From assembly GCF_020535245.1 (NCBI RefSeq), contig NZ_CP084910.1, positions 1,030,501 through 1,094,500 on the forward strand: a DNA stretch of 64,000 nucleotides, given 5' to 3'. The position numbers and the translations under genes were made by a program. This DNA comes from Asticcacaulis sp. AND118. Its GTDB lineage: Bacteria; Pseudomonadota; Alphaproteobacteria; Caulobacterales; Caulobacteraceae. The notes beneath the pieces were generated by a model. It saw only the letters and a list, made by a program, of their open reading frames with translations, had not been told where the DNA came from and did no database searches. Positions 9,159-17,375 of the stretch are shown here, in pieces. Numbering within the stretch: the stretch's first letter is position 1; each line of letters begins with the position of its first letter.

Positions 9159-11252
9159 ATGGACGATAGCGCGAAGTTCGACACCGTCAAAGGTCAGGGC
9201 GGCGAAACCCATCAGCAGGTTCATCATTCCGGGCCGCACACCCCCGAAGGCCATCTGACGACCAATCAGGGGATTAGGGTTTCCGACAATCAGAACAGCC
9301 TGAAATCCGGGGCGCGGGGGCCAACCCTGCTCGAAGACTTCGTTCTGCGTGAAAAAATCTTCCATTTCGACCATGAACGCATCCCGGAGCGCATCGTCCA
9401 TGCGCGCGGGTCGGGCGCGCACGGCTATTTCGAGATGACCGATTCGCTGGCGGACATCACCACGGCGGACCTGTTCCAGCGCGCGGGCGAGCGCGTGCCG
9501 GTCTTCGTGCGTTTCTCGACCGTCGCCGGTGGAGCGGGCAGCGTCGATACGCCGCGCGACGTGCGCGGTTTCGCGGTGAAGTTCTATACGAAGGAAGGCA
9601 ACTGGGATCTGGTCGGCAACAATATCCCTGTCTTCTTCATTCAGGACGCCATGAAGTTCCCCGATCTGGTCCACGCGGTGAAGATGGAGGCTGATCGCGC
9701 CTATCCGCAGGCCGGTTCGGCGCACGACACCTTCTGGGACTTCGCCTCGCTGATGCCGGAGACCACTCACATGCTGATGTGGGCCATGTCCGACCGCACC
9801 ATCCCGCGTTCCCTGCGCACTATCGAGGGCTTCGGCGTCCACACCTTCCGCTTCGTCAGCGCCGAAGGGAAATCGACCTTCGTCAAATTCCACTGGAAGC
9901 CCAAGCTGGGCTTGCAATCGACCGTATGGGACGAGGCGCTGAAGCTTCAGGCCGCCGATAACGACTTTCACCGCCGCGACCTCTATGAAGCCATCGACAG
10001 CGGGGCCTTCCCCGAATGGGAGCTGGGGGTGCAGTTGTTCGATCAGGCTCTGGCCGACAGCCTGCCTTACGATGTGCTGGACGCAACCAAGATCATCCCG
10101 GAAGAGGTGGTGCCGCTGAGAATCGTCGGGCGACTGGTGCTTGACCGCAATCCGGATAACTTCTTCGCCGAGGTCGAGCAGGTGGCCTATTGCCCGGCCA
10201 ATATCGTGCTGGGCATTGACTTCACCAACGACCCGCTGCTGCAGGGCCGGCTCTTCTCTTATCTCGATACGCAAAAGTCGCGGTTGGGAACGGCCAACTT
10301 CCATCAGTTGCCGATCAATGCGCCGAAATGCCCGATGCGCAACTTCCAGCGCGATGGCCAGATGCAGATGGCGGTGCCCAAGGGCCGCGCCAATTACGAA
10401 CCCAACAGCCTCGGCGCGCATGGCGAAGAGGGCGGGCCGCGCGAATGTCCAGTGACGGGCTTCACCTCCTTTGCGGCAGGCGAGGGTAAGGATGAGCAGG
10501 GCGACAAGCTGCGTGTGCGCGCCGAACTGTTCGCCGACCACTATTCGCAGGCGCGCCTGTTCTGGAAGTCGCAAACCGACGCCGAACGCGCCCATATTGC
10601 CTCAAGCTTCGTCTTCGAACTGTCAAAGGTCGGGCTGAAAATGGTGGCCCCGCGCATGGTGGCCAATCTGCGCAATGTCGATGAAGACCTGGCGGCGCGC
10701 GTGGCCAGCGGGCTGGGGATCGACCTGCCGGAAAAGGCGCCGGCGGCGCGGGCGCCCATCGACATCGCGCCTTCCGATGCCCTGTCGATCCACAAGAATA
10801 TGAAGGCGACGCTGGAGGGCCGCAAGGTTGGCATCCTGATCTGCAAGGATACGGATGCGGGGGCGCTGAAAACGCTCAAGGCCGACATCGAGGCGGCGGG
10901 CGGCACGCCCTTCATCGTCGGCGTGCAGATTCATGGCATCCCGCTGTCGGACGGCACCAAGGCCGATGCCGACGGGCAACTTCTGGGTTCGCCCTCGCAA
11001 TTGTTCGATGCCGTGTTCGTGCTGCTGTCCGAAGCCGGCACGCAACGCCATCTGAAGGAGGCCGCCTCGATCGAGTGGGTGATGAACGCCTTCGGACACC
11101 TGAAAGCCATCGGTCATACAAAGGAAAGCCATCCCCTGCTGGAAAAGGCCGGGGTGGTGCACGACGAAGGCGTGGTGCTGGCCGACGAATTTATCGCTGC
11201 GGCATGCAAACGGTACTACGAACGCGAGCCGAGCCTGCGGACGCTGGCATAG
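9159..11252 (+). CDS. katE: Catalase, large-subunit clade 2 (KatE/HPII type) with C-terminal DJ-1/GATase-like domain
   Basis: 697 residues, the length of large-subunit catalases. The catalytic His is about residue 81 ([12 protein letters not shown]), the distal Asn at 154/155 ([10 protein letters not shown]), and the proximal haem-binding Tyr at about 368 ([12 protein letters not shown]). Residues from about 545 onward ([34 protein letters not shown]) form the flavodoxin/DJ-1-like extra domain. The enzyme breaks hydrogen peroxide into water and oxygen in the cytoplasm, and KatE forms are usually linked to stationary phase or general stress. The start ATG at 9159 has a gagga element upstream. 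Confidence 0.95.
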   Translation: MDDSAKFDTVKGQGGETHQQVHHSGPHTPEGHLTTNQGIRVSDNQNSLKSGARGPTLLEDFVLREKIFHFDHERIPERIVHARGSGAHGYFEMTDSLADITTADLFQRAGERVPVFVRFSTVAGGAGSVDTPRDVRGFAVKFYTKEGNWDLVGNNIPVFFIQDAMKFPDLVHAVKMEADRAYPQAGSAHDTFWDFASLMPETTHMLMWAMSDRTIPRSLRTIEGFGVHTFRFVSAEGKSTFVKFHWKPKLGLQSTVWDEALKLQAADNDFHRRDLYEAIDSGAFPEWELGVQLFDQALADSLPYDVLDATKIIPEEVVPLRIVGRLVLDRNPDNFFAEVEQVAYCPANIVLGIDFTNDPLLQGRLFSYLDTQKSRLGTANFHQLPINAPKCPMRNFQRDGQMQMAVPKGRANYEPNSLGAHGEEGGPRECPVTGFTSFAAGEGKDEQGDKLRVRAELFADHYSQARLFWKSQTDAERAHIASSFVFELSKVGLKMVAPRMVANLRNVDEDLAARVASGLGIDLPEKAPAARAPIDIAPSDALSIHKNMKATLEGRKVGILICKDTDAGALKTLKADIEAAGGTPFIVGVQIHGIPLSDGTKADADGQLLGSPSQLFDAVFVLLSEAGTQRHLKEAASIEWVMNAFGHLKAIGHTKESHPLLEKAGVVHDEGVVLADEFIAAACKRYYEREPSLRTLA

Positions 11253-11258
11253 ATCGAA

Positions 11259-11528
11259 TCAAAAGTAGAAGCCGTTGCCGTTTGGATCGAGGACGGCACC
11301 GGCTTCGTAGGGTTGTAAATCTGAAGTAATTGCAAGTTGGTCACCGCCTTCGAAGACGAGTGTCATTACCAATCCCGACGTACCGACGTCTAACAGACGC
11401 TTTTCCAGCAAATTATGGAAGGCAATGGGTTGTTCATTAAACCATTCCTTATCGTGAATGGTATGGCTACCGTCCGCCGCTGTGTAGATAACGGTTTGAG
11501 ATGAATCAATTTGGCAGCCATTTGCCAT
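11259..11528 (-). CDS. Hypothetical protein, possibly truncated
   Basis: 89 codons from the only ATG, with no ribosome site before it. The reading frame stays open upstream for about 40 codons (giving ...DYPDHPDATTITFK before the Met) without an ATG, until it runs into the carD terminator. The sequence looks protein-like (WFNEQPIAFHNLLEKRLLDV, LVMTLVFEGGDQLAITSD) and the region is visibly less GC-rich than its surroundings. I do not recognise a family. It is either a small gene with a rare start codon or the C-terminal piece of a broken gene. Confidence 0.45.
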   Translation of the reverse strand: MANGCQIDSSQTVIYTAADGSHTIHDKEWFNEQPIAFHNLLEKRLLDVGTSGLVMTLVFEGGDQLAITSDLQPYEAGAVLDPNGNGFYF

Positions 11529-11644
11529 TTTAAACGTAATAGTCGTGGCATCAGGATGATCTGGGTAATCCAGGCATCGCCTCGCAGCAGAAAGGTTAGG
11601 TTGTCGCTTGTAGGGAAGGGTGTCACGACATTTCCAAGAGAAAA

Positions 11645-11670
11645 GGCGCTTTGGTTTCCCAAAGCGCTTT
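11645..11670 (-). terminator. Rho-independent terminator of carD
   Basis: Stem ggcgctttgg (11645-11654) and ccaaagcgct (11659-11668) with a four-base loop. A-rich sequence before and T-rich sequence after make it work in both directions; carD ends 26 bases away on the minus strand. Confidence 0.8.
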
Positions 11671-11695
11671 TTGCCGTATTAAAGTCAAACAGAGC

Positions 11696-12208
11696 TTAGG
11701 CCGCGGCCTTGTTCAGCGACTTGTTGAGCAGGGCGACGGCGGCGTCACGGTCGATCTTCTCGATCGCGGCGACTTCGCGGGCCATGCGATCCAGAGCCGA
11801 TTCGTAGAGTTGACGCTCGGAATAGGACTGTTCCGGCTGGTTTTCCGCGCGGTGCAGGTCACGGACGACTTCGGCGATCGAGACGAGGTCGCCCGAATTG
11901 ATCTTGGCTTCGTATTCCTGAGCGCGGCGCGACCACATGGTGCGCTTCACGCGGGCCCGGCCCTTCAGCGTGACAAGGGCCTGCGACATGACGGCGGCGG
12001 GCGCGAGGTGGCGCAGGCCGGCGGTCTTGGCCTTCTTGGTCGGGACGCGCAGAGTCATCTTCTCGTGGTCGAAGGTGACGACATAGACTTCAAGCTGATA
12101 GCCGGCCACTTCCTGGCTCTCGACGGCGAACACCGTGCCGACGCCATGCGCCGGATACACAACCTTATCGCCGGTCTTGAATTCGAGTTCTACTGCAACA
12201 GTCGTCAT
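11696..12208 (-). CDS. carD: CarD/CdnL family transcriptional regulator
   Basis: 170 residues. The N-terminal RNA-polymerase-binding Tudor-like domain shows FKTGDKVVYPAHGVGTVFAV and LEVYVVTFDHEKMTLRVPTKK. The C-terminal helical DNA-binding domain contains MWSRRAQEYEAKINSGDLVS and AEVVRDLHR. CarD/CdnL binds the beta subunit of RNA polymerase and stabilises open complexes, notably at rRNA and growth-related promoters. In Caulobacter CdnL adjusts growth to nutrient state. In related genomes it lies next to fdxA; here about 2.9 kb with TRIC and arsenic genes comes between. Confidence 0.94.
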   Translation of the reverse strand: MTTVAVELEFKTGDKVVYPAHGVGTVFAVESQEVAGYQLEVYVVTFDHEKMTLRVPTKKAKTAGLRHLAPAAVMSQALVTLKGRARVKRTMWSRRAQEYEAKINSGDLVSIAEVVRDLHRAENQPEQSYSERQLYESALDRMAREVAAIEKIDRDAAVALLNKSLNKAAA

Positions 12209-12858
12209 TGCGGTCCTCTTTCTTTTTTAAGTGAGGACGAACGACGGGTTTGCAATGATCCATTCATGCGACGAATGCGCCGACCGGCGATCAGGGAGGA
12301 CACCGGGAGACGCAGACGCAAAAAAACAACGACGTCCCTCACTCTGGTTTCGGGGCACCGCTGTTATGTATGAATGGACTAAGACAAGCCTGTCATCCGA
12401 CCTTTGTCGAAGATGCCGGATGTGCGTAATCAGCGCAGGCGGCATTTTAGGTGAAGAGAGTGAGATGCGTGTGAAGCGCGCAGCGCCTCGTACATCAATG
12501 ATGTTATGTCTATCACAAAATTACATAAAAATAAAGGGCGCGTATCTCGAAAGCGTCGGACACGGTCAGGTCGAAACCTTTAGATAAAGATTTATGTTTT
12601 CGCCAGCTATTCGGCGCTTGACAGGAAGTAAAAGCCGCAGGGAATAGCGCCTTCACTTCTCCAAATCATCCATAGGGACGTGTGCCTTAATCAAAATACG
12701 CGTTAATTTAGTGTTAATTGCGAAGTTTCTGAGTCTCCTCATGCGCTTTTGCAGGCGTGCCTGTCTGAGGGCAGCGGAGCGTCCGCGTAAAGCTTGTGGA
12801 TGAAAGTATAGGCGGCAGCGGCGGCTTGCACGTGACACCTCGTCGCGGAAGGCAACAA
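12209..12858. other. Intergenic region upstream of carD
   Basis: 650 bases without a gene I can support. The part around 12480-12720 is AT-rich (ttacataaaaataaag, cgttaatttagtgttaatt) and is the natural place for the carD promoter. Short open frames here lack ribosome sites and protein-like composition. Confidence 0.5.
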
Positions 12859-13551
12859 TTATGAAGATTTGTTTCCGTCTTCGTGATCGCGAACGCCGAA
12901 GGCCGGCAGGCCCAGCGACCAGTGGATCGCTGCGCCTCGCAGCACCAGGGCGGCGGCGAAACCGCTAAGGCCCGCCGGCCAGAAGGACAGGCCGATCAGG
13001 CTGAGCGCCACGAAGACTCCGGCGCCCAGAAGGGCGGCGGTGATATAGATTTCCCGGCGCAACAGCAGGTTGGGCTCGCCAGCCAGCACGTCGCGGATGA
13101 TGCCGCCGAAGCTGGCGGTCAGGACGCCCATAACCACGGCGGACAGAGGCGCGACGCCGAGGTTCAGCGCCTTGGCCGCGCCCACCACGGCATAGGCGGC
13201 CATCCCCATGGCGTCGAGCCACAACAGGGCCGTCATGCGCTTGCCCGGCTTGCCGTCGGGGCGCGGAGACGGGTTGCGTGGAGCCAGCCCCCACACGGCC
13301 AGCCCGGTAAGGGCGCAGATCAGGATGTAGTCCGGCCGCTGCACCCAGAAGACCGGCGCCCCGATCAGCAGGTCGCGCAATGTTCCACCGCCGACGCCTG
13401 TGATGGCGGCGAAGAAGATAAAGGTGATGATATCCTGTCGTCCACGCGCCGCCGCAATAGCGCCCGACGCTCCGAACAGGGCGACGGCGGCGTAGTCCAG
13501 CCAGAAGAGGGCGGTGCTCAGGGCGTTGAAGGCGGGATCGGGTACAGTCAT
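12859..13551 (-). CDS. TRIC-type cation channel family protein (UPF0126/YadS)
   Basis: 230 residues with about seven membrane segments and the two repeated family motifs: GASGAIAAARGRQDII...GVGGGTLRDLL and AYAVVGAAKAL...SFGGIIRDVLAGE. Prokaryotic TRIC proteins are trimeric cation (potassium-permeable) channels of the inner membrane. It runs in the same direction as the arsenic cluster upstream and is about 20 bases from arsC, so it may be cotranscribed, although no arsenic role is known for the family. Confidence 0.9.
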   Translation of the reverse strand: MTVPDPAFNALSTALFWLDYAAVALFGASGAIAAARGRQDIITFIFFAAITGVGGGTLRDLLIGAPVFWVQRPDYILICALTGLAVWGLAPRNPSPRPDGKPGKRMTALLWLDAMGMAAYAVVGAAKALNLGVAPLSAVVMGVLTASFGGIIRDVLAGEPNLLLRREIYITAALLGAGVFVALSLIGLSFWPAGLSGFAAALVLRGAAIHWSLGLPAFGVRDHEDGNKSS

Positions 13552-13570
13552 AGGGCCATGCTATCCTGGT

Positions 13571-13996
13571 TCAGCCTGCGGCGCGACGGCCGTCGGCGTC
13601 GATCATCAGTTCGCCATCTTCCTTATGGAAGGGACCGGAAGGCCATTTGTCCAGAAGATCGAGCACGGTCTCCGACGGACGGCACAGCCGGGTGCCTTTC
13701 GCGGTGACGACAAAAGGGCGGTTGACGAGCACAGGATGGGTCAGCATCTCGGCTACTATCCGCGCGTCGCTGACGCCGGGCTCCAGCAGGCCGAGGTCTT
13801 TGGCGGGCGACTTGGTATCACGCAAGGCCTGCCGGGGTGTCAGGCCGGCATCGGCAAACAGGCGCAGGAGCTGGTCGCGCTGCCATCCGGTCGTCAGATA
13901 AGGGATGATCTGAGGCGCGTAACCCGCCGCCTCGATGACGGCCAGGACATTGCGCGAGGTGCCGCAGTCCGGATTGTGGTAGATGGTGACGGTCAT
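13571..13996 (-). CDS. arsC: Arsenate reductase, glutaredoxin-dependent ArsC
   Basis: 141 residues with the active-site motif NPDCGTSRN (Cys11) and the downstream arginine region NRPFVVTAKGTRLCRP. The enzyme reduces arsenate to arsenite with glutathione and glutaredoxin. It overlaps the aquaporin gene by four bases. In the arsR-aqpS-arsC arrangement known from Sinorhizobium meliloti, arsenate entering by phosphate transport is reduced here and arsenite leaves through the aquaporin. Confidence 0.93.
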   Translation of the reverse strand: MTVTIYHNPDCGTSRNVLAVIEAAGYAPQIIPYLTTGWQRDQLLRLFADAGLTPRQALRDTKSPAKDLGLLEPGVSDARIVAEMLTHPVLVNRPFVVTAKGTRLCRPSETVLDLLDKWPSGPFHKEDGELMIDADGRRAAG

Positions 13997-14682
13997 GGTT
14001 CGATCCTCGCGGGGGGAGCGGCGGGCGGGGCTTTCAGCAACCAGTTGAAAATGAGGAAGCCTGCCACAGCGCCTGTCGTTTGAGCCACAATAAAGGCAGG
14101 GACGGAAGCCGGTGCGATTCCAGCGAAACTGTCGGTCAGGCTGCGAGCCAGTGTAACGGCGGGGTTGGCAAAAGACGTCGTGGCGGTGAACCAGTAGGCG
14201 GACAGGATGTAAAGCCCCACCGCAGTTGGCGTGAAATCAGGCTTGAATCGCAGGCAGCCGAAGAGGGTTCCGATCAATCCGAAGGTGGCCACAACCTCAG
14301 ACAGCATCAGCCCGGCGCCTTCCCGGGGGCGCGCAGCGAATTGCAGCAGAGACTCGCCGAACATGGCGTGAGCGACAAAAACCCCGATGATTGCTCCGGC
14401 TAACTGCACGAGGACGTATCCTGACGCCAATTTCAGATTGATCTCTCGCCGCGCCGCGAAGGCAAGCGTAACGAGGGGATTGAAGTGAGCGCCGGAGACG
14501 GGGCCAAAAAGCGTGATCAGCACGATCAACCCTGCCGCCGTGGCCAGTGCGTTAGCCAATAGGGCTATCGCTGTGTTGCCGCCTGAAAGAGTCTCGCCCA
14601 TCATTCCTGAGCCGACTACGATGGCCAAAAGCCACGCCGTGCCCAATCCCTCGGCGGCCAGTTTGCGGGCGATTGGAAACAT
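13993..14682 (-). CDS. aqpS: MIP family aquaglyceroporin of arsenic cluster (AqpS-like)
   Basis: 229 residues, six membrane segments. The second half carries a normal NPA box (SFANPAVTLAR), but the first is NPL instead of NPA (GAHFNPLVTLAF). A changed first box fits a solute rather than water channel. It lies between arsR and arsC, as AqpS does in Sinorhizobium, where the channel lets arsenite flow out down its gradient. No ArsB or Acr3 pump is present here, which supports that role. Gene name given by context. Confidence 0.85.
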   Translation of the reverse strand: MFPIARKLAAEGLGTAWLLAIVVGSGMMGETLSGGNTAIALLANALATAAGLIVLITLFGPVSGAHFNPLVTLAFAARREINLKLASGYVLVQLAGAIIGVFVAHAMFGESLLQFAARPREGAGLMLSEVVATFGLIGTLFGCLRFKPDFTPTAVGLYILSAYWFTATTSFANPAVTLARSLTDSFAGIAPASVPAFIVAQTTGAVAGFLIFNWLLKAPPAAPPARIEP

Positions 14683-14692
14683 GCGGCGATTC

Positions 14693-15025
14693 TCAGCAGG
14701 TGCAGGTCAGTTGCGCGATGACCGGCTGACAGACTTCCGGCGCGCCGCCGCAGCAATTTTCCATAAGAAAGCCAAGCAGCCCTTTGACCCCGTCCATATC
14801 GGCAAAGTAGCGGATGCTTCGGCCTTCTCTCGAACTCCGGATCAGGCCCGCCTGAGCCAGCACCGACAGGTTGGCTGACATAGTATTCTGACGCACTCTG
14901 AGCCTTTCCCCGATTTCACCGGCGGGCAGGCCGGGTGAGCCAACCTGCACCAGCAGGCGAAACACGTCGAGACGGGTTTCCTGAGCCAGAGCGGCCATTG
15001 CGTCGAGGGCTTTCATCTTATCCAT
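14693..15025 (-). CDS. arsR: ArsR family arsenic-responsive repressor
   Basis: 110 residues with a winged helix: ALAQETRLDVFRLLVQ, LPAGEIGERLRVRQNTMSAN, LIRSSREGRSIRYFADM. The usual N-terminal metal site is absent; instead there are cysteines at about 91, 92, 99, 108 and 110 at the C-terminus (ENCCGG, EVCQ, LTCTC), resembling ArsR types that bind As(III) with a C-terminal Cys pair. The ATG at 15025 overlaps an operator-like palindrome; an internal ATG at 15016 (107 residues) is equally possible. It heads the arsR-aqpS-arsC unit. Confidence 0.9.
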   Translation of the reverse strand: MDKMKALDAMAALAQETRLDVFRLLVQVGSPGLPAGEIGERLRVRQNTMSANLSVLAQAGLIRSSREGRSIRYFADMDGVKGLLGFLMENCCGGAPEVCQPVIAQLTCTC

Positions 15026-15047
15026 ATATCATGATTAAATGATATAT
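15024..15047. promoter_or_regulatory. Perfect palindrome at arsR start, probable ArsR operator
   Basis: Half sites atatatcat (15024-15032) and atgatatat (15039-15047) flank a six-base centre. It lies exactly at the start of the arsenic genes and has the AT-rich ATCA/TGAT core common among ArsR-family operators. Autoregulation is inferred. Confidence 0.75.
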
Positions 15048-15123
15048 TGCCTTTGGTCAATCCAACTCGTGGTATCTGGAAACGTACAATAAAAAAGAGC
15101 GCCTTGTCGGCACTCTCTGAACC

Positions 15124-15465
15124 TTACTTGCCGTCGCCGGGGTTTTCCGAGAAATACTTCTCGAACTTGCCGGTTTCGCGCTCGAACGCTTCGCGGTCGG
15201 CGGGCGGGGTGCCCTTGACCGAGATGTTCGGCCAGGTGCGGGCGTATTTGGAGTTGATCTCCAACCACTTGCCGTCGGGTTCGTCCTCGGTGTCCGGCTT
15301 GATGGCGTCGACGGGGCATTCCGGTTCGCACACGCCGCAGTCGATACATTCGTCCGGATTGATGACCAGGAAGTTCTCGCCCTCGTAGAAGCAGTCCACC
15401 GGACAGACTTCGACGCAATCCATGAACTTGCACTTAACGCAGGGATCGGTGACGATATAGGTCAT
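15124..15465 (-). CDS. fdxA: Ferredoxin FdxA, [3Fe-4S][4Fe-4S] type
   Basis: 113 residues starting [20 protein letters not shown]. Cysteines at 9, 12, 17, 21 and 40, 43, 46, 50 ([16 protein letters not shown]) match 7Fe ferredoxins, where 9, 17 and 50 hold the 3Fe cluster and 21, 40, 43 and 46 the 4Fe cluster. The C-terminal extension ([15 protein letters not shown]) is the long form usual in Alphaproteobacteria. It is a soluble electron carrier; the partner is not known from this context. Next upstream in the same direction is the S4 protein. Confidence 0.95.
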   Translation of the reverse strand: MTYIVTDPCVKCKFMDCVEVCPVDCFYEGENFLVINPDECIDCGVCEPECPVDAIKPDTEDEPDGKWLEINSKYARTWPNISVKGTPPADREAFERETGKFEKYFSENPGDGK

Positions 15466-15663
15466 GGGAACTCGATTGCCTTCAGCGGGGGCAGGTGCGG
15501 CATGCGCCGGACAGGTGCCATAAAACAGGTGCTATAAAGTGTTTGGGGTCATGACTTTTGCCGGCCAGACTGTCAAGACTTTAGCTGCCTCCCGACCGCG
15601 ATTTTTACTAAACCGGACAAGGGCTTTGACTTAAGTCTTCTGCCAAGGGGCTGAGACTGAAAA

Positions 15664-15960
15664 CTATTCGCAGGGCTCAAACAGGCCTTGCGCCTCGCTG
15701 GCCGGGCCGCGCCGCTCGCCTGTATCGACGACGCGCACATCGATCAGCCGTGTCCCGATGGCGAAAGTGAGTCGGTCGCCGGGACGGATGCTGTGCCCGG
15801 CCTTCTGGATGCGTGAGGTCTGACCGAAACGCTCCAGCCGCAAGGTGCCGCCCTCGGCGAATTTGGCCGACAGGGCGCGGGTCTTGAAGAAGCGGGCGCG
15901 CCACAGCCAGACATCGATGCGGCAGGTTTCCGGGCGACAGGTTTCGACGGTTTGATCCAT
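15664..15960 (-). CDS. S4-domain RNA-binding protein (HslR/Hsp15-like)
   Basis: 98 residues with an S4 domain: CRIDVWLWRARFFKTRALSAKFAEGG and KAGHSIRPGDRLTFAIG. Hsp15-type proteins bind free 50S subunits carrying a stalled nascent chain. Two CRP/CRI cysteine positions near the N-terminus are unremarkable. It belongs to the helicase-S4-fdxA-carD string; here the ChaA antiporter gene lies between it and the helicase. Confidence 0.88.
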   Translation of the reverse strand: MDQTVETCRPETCRIDVWLWRARFFKTRALSAKFAEGGTLRLERFGQTSRIQKAGHSIRPGDRLTFAIGTRLIDVRVVDTGERRGPASEAQGLFEPCE

Positions 15961-16039
15961 GCCGTGATCCTAAACCTCCTGCAGGAAAAATCATTGATTA
16001 TTTCGCCCCGATGCCGCAGTTCGGAAATCGATTGTTTCC

Positions 16040-17137
16040 ATGCGAGCGAGGGGATTCGCCGTGCTGGCCGCGCTGAAGAAAGAAACCAACCTGCTGATCG
16101 CCCTGATCGTGGCGGTGCTGGCCATCCCGTTCGAGCACAGCCTCGTCCATTCCGGACAGGGTGTGGCGCTGATCGTCTCTGTGGCTTTGATCGCCGTGAT
16201 CATGCTGGTGTCTCTGCGCGTGGCGCACCATGCCGAGGTGCTGGCCGAAAAGGTGGGCGAGCCCTACGGCACCATGATCCTCACTCTTTCGGCTGTGCTG
16301 GTCGAGGTGGTCATTCTGGCCATCATGCTGGGCCATTCGCACAACCCGACCCTGGCGCGCGACACCATCTATTCGGCGGTCATGCTCGACATCAACGGCA
16401 TTATCGGTGTCGCCGCCATCCTCGGCGGGCTCAAGCACGGCGAGCAACCCTATAATGATGCTTCGGGCAAGACCTATATCGTCATGATCATGACCGGCAT
16501 GGGCGTATCGATGCTGGTCCCGGAGTTCATTCCGGTCAGCAACTGGAAGGCCTATTCGGTCTTTTCCATCGTCATCATGGTCTTTCTGTATGCGATGTTC
16601 CTGCGTCTGCAGACGACCAAACACAGCTATTTCTTCAACTACACCTATGCCGGCACGGGCGACGAGAACCACAGCCACGGCGGCAAGACCGCGCATTCGG
16701 CGATCATTCTGGTCGCGGGACTGGTGCTCATCGGGATGCTGGCCGAGGTGATGTCGAAGACGCTGGGCACGGGCCTTGACGGCATGGGCATACCGCCGGT
16801 CTTCCCGGCTCTGATCGTGGCGGCGATTTCGGCCAGCCCGGAAATCCTCACGGCGCTGCGGGCGGCGCTGGTCAATCGGATGCAGCCGGTGATCAATATC
16901 GCCCTGGGGGCGTCGCTGTCGACCGTGGTGCTGACCGTACCGGTGATCGAGCTGATCTCGCTGTTCAATAATCAGCAGATTCACATGGCGCTGACGCCGA
17001 CCCAGAGCATCATGACGGCCCTGACCCTGCTGGTGGCGGCGATCAACCTCAATGACGGTCAGACCAACGCCATAGAAGGCACAACGCACTTCGTGCTGTT
17101 CTGCGCCTTTATCATGCTGTCCTTCTTGGGTCTTTAA
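16040..17137 (+). CDS. chaA: Calcium:proton antiporter, ChaA/CaCA family
   Basis: 365 residues, about eleven membrane segments. Both alpha-repeats of the cation:proton exchanger family are present: GEPYGTMILTLSAVLVEVVI in the first half and PALIVAAISASPEILTALRA in the second, with acidic residues (E in SAVLVEV, E in SASPEIL) expected at the transport site. A His-rich stretch (DENHSHGGKTAHS) lies in the central loop. It exchanges Ca2+ or Na+/K+ for protons across the inner membrane. It is on the opposite strand to its neighbours, as expected for an insertion in the helicase-S4 string. Confidence 0.92.
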   Translation: MRARGFAVLAALKKETNLLIALIVAVLAIPFEHSLVHSGQGVALIVSVALIAVIMLVSLRVAHHAEVLAEKVGEPYGTMILTLSAVLVEVVILAIMLGHSHNPTLARDTIYSAVMLDINGIIGVAAILGGLKHGEQPYNDASGKTYIVMIMTGMGVSMLVPEFIPVSNWKAYSVFSIVIMVFLYAMFLRLQTTKHSYFFNYTYAGTGDENHSHGGKTAHSAIILVAGLVLIGMLAEVMSKTLGTGLDGMGIPPVFPALIVAAISASPEILTALRAALVNRMQPVINIALGASLSTVVLTVPVIELISLFNNQQIHMALTPTQSIMTALTLLVAAINLNDGQTNAIEGTTHFVLFCAFIMLSFLGL

Positions 17138-17199
17138 GCGAAACGGCAGTACGCTTGCCGTTGAAGCACCCCGGTTCTGAGGTGTGGAGCCGTGACTCT

Positions 17200-17331
17200 A
17201 GATCATTATGTTTTCTTATGGAAACATAATGATCTGGATTTTGTTTACGCCCTCGCCGGGCGGTGGCTCTGCCACCTTGGCCGCCGCCGCAATGGCGGCT
17301 TGAGCGGAATGATTCCATCTGAAATCATTCC
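17200..17331. repeat. Two hairpin-forming inverted repeats between chaA and the helicase gene
   Basis: The first has perfect 14-bp arms, agatcattatgttt (17200-17213) and aaacataatgatct (17222-17235), with an eight-base loop. The second has arms ggaatgatt (17306-17314) and aatcattcc (17323-17331). Between them is ggtggctctgccacc. The genes converge here, so the structures may end transcription, but neither has a good T-run. Confidence 0.6.
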
Positions 17332-17375
17332 CCTCTAGGAGGTTGCGCCCCCACGAATCCTGGCTCTAACCCCGC

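Noticed and set aside
12653-12838. 61-codon basic frame in the gap upstream of carD
   Set aside because: Arg-rich composition, no ribosome site and an unlikely amino-acid pattern.
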